The notes under the pieces were generated by a model. The model searched no databases. It was not told the DNA's origin and saw only the letters and a list, made by a program, of their open reading frames with translations. 24,330 bases of DNA from Granulicatella adiacens (GTDB taxonomy: Bacteria; Bacillota; Bacilli; Lactobacillales; Aerococcaceae). Below are positions 24,103 through 24,330 of this stretch, one piece after another. Position 1 is the first letter of the stretch, and every line of letters starts with the position of its first letter. The translations under genes and the position numbers were made by a program. The stretch is from NCBI GenBank assembly GCA_018364485.1, contig JAGZLX010000024.1:1-24330 (forward strand), read 5' to 3'.

Positions 24103-24146
24103 GAACAGGGGCTTGTTTAACAACAAGCCCCTGTTCCTGTTTGCAT
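24103..24146 (+). terminator. Long perfect hairpin ending the GH112 operon
   Basis: A 17-bp perfect stem, AGGAACAGGGGCTTGTT (24103-24119) with 24124-24140, and a TAAC loop. The T tract is short (GTTTGC), so termination may be incomplete, but the position right after the last gene fits an operon end. The bases 24147-24198 show nothing further. Confidence 0.85.
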
Positions 24147-24198
24147 AGACACAATATTAAAAAACAACATAAGATAAAATGCGCAAAACCTGCGGTTT

Positions 24199-24330
24199 GT
24201 GATTACTGCGAAGATTTGTGGGTTCGTATTATAGTAGCTGTAATGAGGGACCGGCTCGAGCCTGTAGTCTCTCGCCTTCAAAGTTCAAAACAGGAGTAAG
24301 GAATAAATTCCTAACTCCTGTTAATTCACC
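24199..24330 (+). repeat. Structured intergenic repeat, copy 2 (cut by window edge)
   Basis: It is homologous in reverse orientation to 10495-10619: shared words include GTGATNNC, ACCGG(T/C)TCGAGCCT, TAGTCTCTC(A/G)CCTT and GGAGTAAGGAATAAATTCCT. Its hairpin is 24289-24322 (AACAGGAG ... CTCCTGTT). Stem bases differ from copy 1 in a paired way. The partner of the outer arm would lie beyond the window. Confidence 0.8.

Noticed and set aside
1..24330. CRISPR array, insertion sequence, tRNA or rRNA genes
   Set aside because: No regularly spaced repeats, transposase motifs or structural RNA signatures were seen on either strand.

Overview
The window reads as chromosome of a low-GC Gram-positive lactic acid bacterium (Lactobacillales; a Granulicatella/Carnobacteriaceae-like organism is my best guess, not proven). 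Grounds: AGGAGG-type ribosome binding sites, consensus TTGACA/TATAAT promoters, T-tailed terminators, and the gene repertoire (C69 dipeptidase, AlaR/AlaT-like pair, YheI/YheH-type ABC pair, GH112 phosphorylase with its ABC importer). No rRNA, tRNA, CRISPR array, transposase or phage gene was seen.

Layout. (1) 1-2000: the AT-rich end of an accessory locus, with a subtilisin-like protease cut by the left edge and, overlapping its stop codon, a decayed small membrane-protein gene. The protease resembles the protease half of ATPase-plus-subtilase anti-phage pairs. (2) 2004-3826: an Lrp/AsnC regulator and a class I aminotransferase, translationally coupled, behind a repeat-flanked promoter. (3) 3853-4869: small membrane proteins (two-TM protein, DUF454/YbaN, a 15-aa ORF coupled to a 71-aa two-TM protein). 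(4) 4916-7929: a C69 dipeptidase plus an APC permease, a peptide/amino acid unit. (5) 7954-10346: a GT2 glycosyltransferase and UDP-galactopyranose mutase, each in its own transcription unit, both for surface glycans. (6) 10393-11703: trhO on the minus strand, ending in a 266-bp imperfect inverted repeat. (7) 11735-15482: a consensus promoter, a 22-codon leader ORF, a terminator and a heterodimeric ABC exporter pair, laid out as a ribosome-controlled attenuator. (8) 15551-18261: a four-gene operon (M20 amidohydrolase, flavodoxin-fold oxidoreductase, 59-aa protein, YczE-like membrane protein). (9) 18286-24146: a probably catabolite-controlled operon for beta-1,3-galactosyl-N-acetylhexosamine use: lipoprotein, two permeases, GH112 phosphorylase and a 60-aa membrane protein, without its own ATPase. 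(10) 24199-24330: a second copy of the structured repeat found next to trhO, cut by the right edge.

The observations most worth pursuing are the leader-peptide attenuator before the ABC exporter pair, the two-copy structured repeat with compensatory stem changes, and the defence-like protease with its decayed neighbour. All calls rest on reading the sequence; no database search was run.
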